From Hyphomicrobium sp. CS1GBMeth3 (GTDB lineage Bacteria > Pseudomonadota > Alphaproteobacteria > Rhizobiales > Hyphomicrobiaceae), in assembly GCF_900117455.1 (NCBI RefSeq), contig NZ_FPHO01000002.1:1426001-1490000 (forward strand): a stretch of DNA of 64,000 nucleotides. The letters are read 5' to 3'. This document shows, piece by piece, positions 60,706 through 64,000 of this stretch. How positions within the stretch are numbered: the first letter of the stretch is position 1; each line of letters begins with the position of its first letter. The position numbers were made by a program, and so were the translations under genes. The notes beneath the pieces were generated by a model. That model worked only from the letters and a program-made list of their open reading frames with translations. It was not told the origin of the DNA and ran no database searches.

Positions 60706-61731
60706 ATGAGGGGTGCTCACCTCGCCGCGCTGGTTCTGGCGAGCCAAATGATTGGGTTGAGCGGAAACGTACTCAGGGCCGAAGTGCTATCTGCTCCCCA
60801 AAGCATCGAGGTGAAGATCGAGGAGATCGATGATCTCAAGTCGGTCTATGCGACCGTACGGAGCCGCGACCTGATCGATGCTCGCGTTCGTACCCCGGGC
60901 ACAATTGCCACGCTCAAGGTCGATGAGGGCGATTCCGTCACACAAGGCGAGGTGCTGGCCCTCGTAGGCGACACGAAGATCGCACTGCGAATCAAGGCGC
61001 TCGATGCGCGTATCGTGGCACTCGAGTCGCGTGTTGAGACGAGTGATGCAGAGCTGAAGCGTTCCTTGACGCTGAAAGAAAGAGGCGTGGCCTCGCAAGC
61101 GCGCGTCGAGCAGGCGCAGACCACTTACGACGTAGCTCTGAATGAACTCAAGTCGGCGCGTGCTGAGCGGTCCGTCATCGAGACCGAGAGCGAGGAAGGG
61201 CAGGTGCTGGCGCCGGCGTCTGGGCGGGTGCTCAAGGTTCCCGTCACCGAGGGAAGTGTGGTGCTCGTGGGCGAAAGTATCGCCACCATTGCCGCCAAAG
61301 GTTACCTTCTGCGTTTGGAGCTTCCCGAGCGGCACGCCCGGTTCATCAAGGTTGGCGATCCGATCCGCGTCGGCGCACGCGGTCTCGGGCCGCAGGACGC
61401 TCCGTTGGCAGCCGGCCGGATCACACAAGTCTATCCTGAACTCAAGGGTGGTCGCGTCATCGCGGATGCGGAGGTGCCAGACCTTGGCGGCTATTTCGTC
61501 GGCGAGCGTCTCCTTACGTGGATTTCCGCGGGCAAGAGGCAAAGCTTCGCTGCACCCCGCGCCTACGTCTTCAAGCGCTATGGCCTCGACTATGTGCGGC
61601 TCGATGAAGGCAGCGGAAAGGTTGCCGATGTGGTCGTGCAGACGGGGCGCACGATGAGAGATGCAGATGGCGTCGAGTTGATCGAACTGCTCGCCGGTGT
61701 CGAGGCTGGTGACAGGCTGGTGAACCCATGA
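60706..61731 (+). CDS. RND efflux adaptor (membrane fusion protein)
   Basis: A 341-residue periplasmic adaptor with a signal peptide ending near residue 26. The lipoyl halves (RTPGTIATLKVDEGDSVTQG and VLAPASGRVLKVPVTEGSVV) flank a coiled-coil hairpin of about 70 residues; a beta-barrel and membrane-proximal domain follow. GGGAG precedes the ATG by about eight bases. Its stop overlaps the start of the pump gene (ATGA). It links the RND pump to an outer-membrane channel, which is not encoded in the window. Confidence 0.9.
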   Translation: MRGAHLAALVLASQMIGLSGNVLRAEVLSAPQSIEVKIEEIDDLKSVYATVRSRDLIDARVRTPGTIATLKVDEGDSVTQGEVLALVGDTKIALRIKALDARIVALESRVETSDAELKRSLTLKERGVASQARVEQAQTTYDVALNELKSARAERSVIETESEEGQVLAPASGRVLKVPVTEGSVVLVGESIATIAAKGYLLRLELPERHARFIKVGDPIRVGARGLGPQDAPLAAGRITQVYPELKGGRVIADAEVPDLGGYFVGERLLTWISAGKRQSFAAPRAYVFKRYGLDYVRLDEGSGKVADVVVQTGRTMRDADGVELIELLAGVEAGDRLVNP

Positions 61732-64000
61732 ACGAAGGCCACAGACTCGGCATCTCGGGCCAATTGACGCGCTACTTCATCCAGTCGCCCCTCACACCGT
61801 TGATCTTGCTGACGGGACTTGCTCTGGGATTGGTCGCGCTCTTGTCTCTGCCACGAGAAGAGGAGCCGCAAATCTCCGTGCCGATGGTCGATATTTTCAT
61901 CACGGCCAACGGCTTGAAGGCGGAGGATGCTGTCAAGCTCGTGACTGAGCCACTGGAGACGATCGTCAAGGCTATCAACGGCGTGGAGCACGTCTACTCC
62001 AATACGGAAGACGACCGCGTCGTGGTTACCGCCCGGTTCTTCGTCGGAACGTCGGCCGACGACGCGATTCTGCGCGTGCACGAAAAGGTTCGCGCCAACT
62101 ACGATAGAATCCCACTCGGCATTCCCGATCCTTTGATCGTCGGCCGAGGCATCGACGATGTCGCCATCGTGACCCTGACGCTCGCACCCAAGCCCGGCAT
62201 CGCGCGCTTTCAGGACAATGCGCTTTACCACATTGCCGAGAACTTGCAGGTCGAGCTCGCGAAGCTGGACAACATCGGGCTCAGCTACATCGTGGGCGGG
62301 CGTCCCGACCAGATCCGGGTCGAGCCTATTCCAGAGAGTCTCGCACTCTACGGTATCACGCTGAAGCAGTTGGTCGGCAAGGTGAAGGAGGCCAATCGGT
62401 CGTTCATGGCCGGACGCGTGCGCGGGCGCAACGAGAGCGTCGCCGTCGCCGCTGGACAAACACTACAGGGGATTCCCGACATCGGCCTTTTGCTTCTCAC
62501 CACCCGCGACGAGCGGCCGGTATATGTGCGCGACGTGGCCAATGTCGTTGTGGGCGCCAAGCCCCTTGACCGGCTAGCTTGGCATTACGCCAAGGACGCG
62601 GACGGCCGGTTCCAGCGTAGCCCCGCAGTAACGGTTGCGCTGGCCAAGCGGGCGGGCGCCAACGCTGTCGTCGTCGCGGACGAGATCGTGGAGCGACTGC
62701 ATGCGCTACAGGGCGATCTGGTGCCGGAGGACGTTTCCGTCACAATGACTCGCAACTACGGCGAGACAGCAAACGAGAAGGCGAACGAGCTGCTGTTCCA
62801 TCTCGGCCTGGCAACGCTCTCGATTGTGCTGCTTGTCGGGCTCGCAATCGGCTGGCGCGAGGGCGTGGTTGTGCTCGTGGTCATCCCGGTGACGATCCTG
62901 CTCACGCTCTTCGCGTCGTGGCTGTTCGGCTACACGATCAATCGTGTCAGTCTCTTTGCGTTGATATTCTCGATCGGTATCCTGGTGGACGACGCTATCG
63001 TCGTCATCGAGAATATCGCACGCCACTGGGCCATGGACGATGGACGCAGTCGCGTCGCCGCTGCCATCGATGCTGTCGCCGAGGTCGGCAACCCCACCAT
63101 CTTCGCCACGCTGACGGTGGTTGCGGCACTGCTTCCTATGCTGTTCGTTTCCGGGCTGATGGGGCCTTACATGAGCCCCATCCCCGCCAACGCCTCGGCA
63201 GCGATGGTGCTGTCGTTCTTCGTGGCCGTGATCATTACGCCGTGGCTGATGCTTCGCATCGGGGGCGCTGGCGCAACTCACGTCGCGTCGCGGCGGGAAG
63301 GACGGCTAGCGCGGACCTACATCGCGACCGCGAGCCCCATCATCGCGCAACGCCGTACCGCGTTCGTGTTCCTCCTTCTTGTGGGTGTGGCGACGCTGCT
63401 TTCTCTTAGTCTGTTCGCCACCAAGGCCGTCACCGTGAAGCTTCTTCCCTTCGACGACAAGTCGGAGCTGCAGGTGGTCATTGATCTGCCGCGCGGGTCC
63501 AGCCTCGAAGAGACCGATCGCGTGCTCGACGCCGCTGCACGAAGGCTAACCGACCTTGAGGAGCTGGCGTCGATCCAGGCCTACGCAGGAACTGCGGCAC
63601 CGTTCAACTTCAACGGTCTCGTTCGCCACTACTACCTACGCAGCGAGCCGCAACATGGCGACTTACAGGTCAACTTGGCGCCGAAAGGCGAGCGCCACAG
63701 GACGAGCCACGAGATTGGGCTCGACGTGCGCCAGCGCCTAAAGGGGCTTCCGGCTCCAGAAGGAACCTCTGTTGCTGTCGTTGAGGTTCCTCCTGGACCA
63801 CCGGTGATCGCCACGCTGCTGGCGGAGATCTATGGCGCGGATGCCGAGCAGCGGCGCGAAGTGGCGCGCAGGGTCCGCGAAATATTCCGCTCCGTGCCCT
63901 ATATCGTCGACGACGACGTAAGCTTCCGGCAGCGCGGGCCTCGGCAGCGGTTTGTCATCGACCAGGACAAGCTCGAATTCCATAAGGTCGAGGAGAGTGA
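61728..64000 (+). CDS. RND efflux transporter, inner-membrane pump (cut by window edge)
   Basis: The frame stays open to the end of the window: 757 codons of a protein that should have about 1000-1100. The first helix (TPLILLTGLALGLVALLSLP) is followed by the REEEPQISVPMVDI motif and a periplasmic porter domain. The proton-relay pair of helix 4 is in GILVDDAIVVIENIARHWA, and a helix-5/6 block ends in SFFVAVIITPWLMLRI. The sequence EEEPQISVP and the sulfide-type repressor point to the AcrB-like group that also includes uncharacterised pumps in sulfide-responsive loci. The substrate is unknown. Confidence 0.92.
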   Translation, partial: MNEGHRLGISGQLTRYFIQSPLTPLILLTGLALGLVALLSLPREEEPQISVPMVDIFITANGLKAEDAVKLVTEPLETIVKAINGVEHVYSNTEDDRVVVTARFFVGTSADDAILRVHEKVRANYDRIPLGIPDPLIVGRGIDDVAIVTLTLAPKPGIARFQDNALYHIAENLQVELAKLDNIGLSYIVGGRPDQIRVEPIPESLALYGITLKQLVGKVKEANRSFMAGRVRGRNESVAVAAGQTLQGIPDIGLLLLTTRDERPVYVRDVANVVVGAKPLDRLAWHYAKDADGRFQRSPAVTVALAKRAGANAVVVADEIVERLHALQGDLVPEDVSVTMTRNYGETANEKANELLFHLGLATLSIVLLVGLAIGWREGVVVLVVIPVTILLTLFASWLFGYTINRVSLFALIFSIGILVDDAIVVIENIARHWAMDDGRSRVAAAIDAVAEVGNPTIFATLTVVAALLPMLFVSGLMGPYMSPIPANASAAMVLSFFVAVIITPWLMLRIGGAGATHVASRREGRLARTYIATASPIIAQRRTAFVFLLLVGVATLLSLSLFATKAVTVKLLPFDDKSELQVVIDLPRGSSLEETDRVLDAAARRLTDLEELASIQAYAGTAAPFNFNGLVRHYYLRSEPQHGDLQVNLAPKGERHRTSHEIGLDVRQRLKGLPAPEGTSVAVVEVPPGPPVIATLLAEIYGADAEQRREVARRVREIFRSVPYIVDDDVSFRQRGPRQRFVIDQDKLEFHKVEES

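Noticed and set aside
1..64000. CRISPR arrays, tRNA or rRNA genes, insertion sequences
   Set aside because: No regular short repeats with spacers, no cloverleaf-like segments and no transposase-like proteins were seen.

Overview
The window reads as chromosomal DNA of a GC-rich alphaproteobacterium, most likely of the order Hyphomicrobiales. The supporting signs are EcfG-type (GGAAC-N16-CGTT) promoters, an HWE-family kinase, a porin of the rhizobial type, a HemP/HmuQ/HutX haem set, and a NasS/NasT-controlled assimilatory nitrate operon. The exact genus is not established; a Hyphomicrobium-like organism is an inference from gene content. No tRNA, rRNA, CRISPR array or intact insertion sequence was seen.

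Layout. 1-5.4 kb: a truncated HAMP-repeat signalling protein, an outer-membrane beta-barrel protein, a ROK-family kinase, two ferritin-like (DUF892) proteins and a 25-residue membrane protein; several carry general-stress promoters. 5.5-7.7 kb: a FixJ-like regulator with an overlapping MASE1 histidine kinase. 8-15.5 kb: an iron/haem region with two tandem FecA-like TonB receptors, hemP, and the hmuQ-hutX-unknown operon. 15.6-23.3 kb: an OmpA-type envelope protein, a PAS-HWE kinase-receiver protein, small secreted or membrane proteins, an SDR-ADH-SemiSWEET operon and a membrane methyltransferase. 23.6-30.1 kb: a tightly coupled seven-gene cassette for building and modifying a sugar or glycan (GT2, DegT aminotransferase, CmcI-like, GNAT, WbqC, PhyH dioxygenase, C-methyltransferase). 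30.3-43.1 kb: nitrate assimilation, with nasT-nasS, then a sigma-54 promoter and a two-hairpin ANTAR leader with terminator, then nrtA-nrtB-nrtD, an FAD reductase, nirA, an Fe-S/flavin reductase and nasA, closed by a strong terminator. 43.2-46.9 kb: a porin, a thiamine-diphosphate decarboxylase and a small membrane protein. 47.4-52.6 kb: an HlyD-RbbA-permease export operon behind an FNR/FixK-type box. 53.5-58.4 kb: a 1414-residue secreted caspase-like protein and a peptidoglycan-binding-like partner. 58.8-64 kb: a BigR/SqrR-like thiol repressor with a cytochrome-like DUF3365 protein and a secreted protein, divergent from an RND efflux operon that runs off the end.

How the parts fit. The nitrate operon gives uptake, nitrate to nitrite (NasA) and nitrite to ammonium (NirA), with two flavoproteins as likely electron donors. 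It appears to be gated by nitrogen status (NtrC/sigma-54) and by nitrate itself (NasS releasing NasT to bind the leader RNA). The haem set has degradation and intracellular handling but no haem ABC importer in view. Three perfect and three near-perfect EcfG promoters tie scattered small, secreted and signalling genes into a probable general stress regulon. Decayed fragments (a methyltransferase, a possible aldehyde dehydrogenase, a DUF1254/DUF1214 protein) sit in the long non-coding gaps after 46.9 kb.
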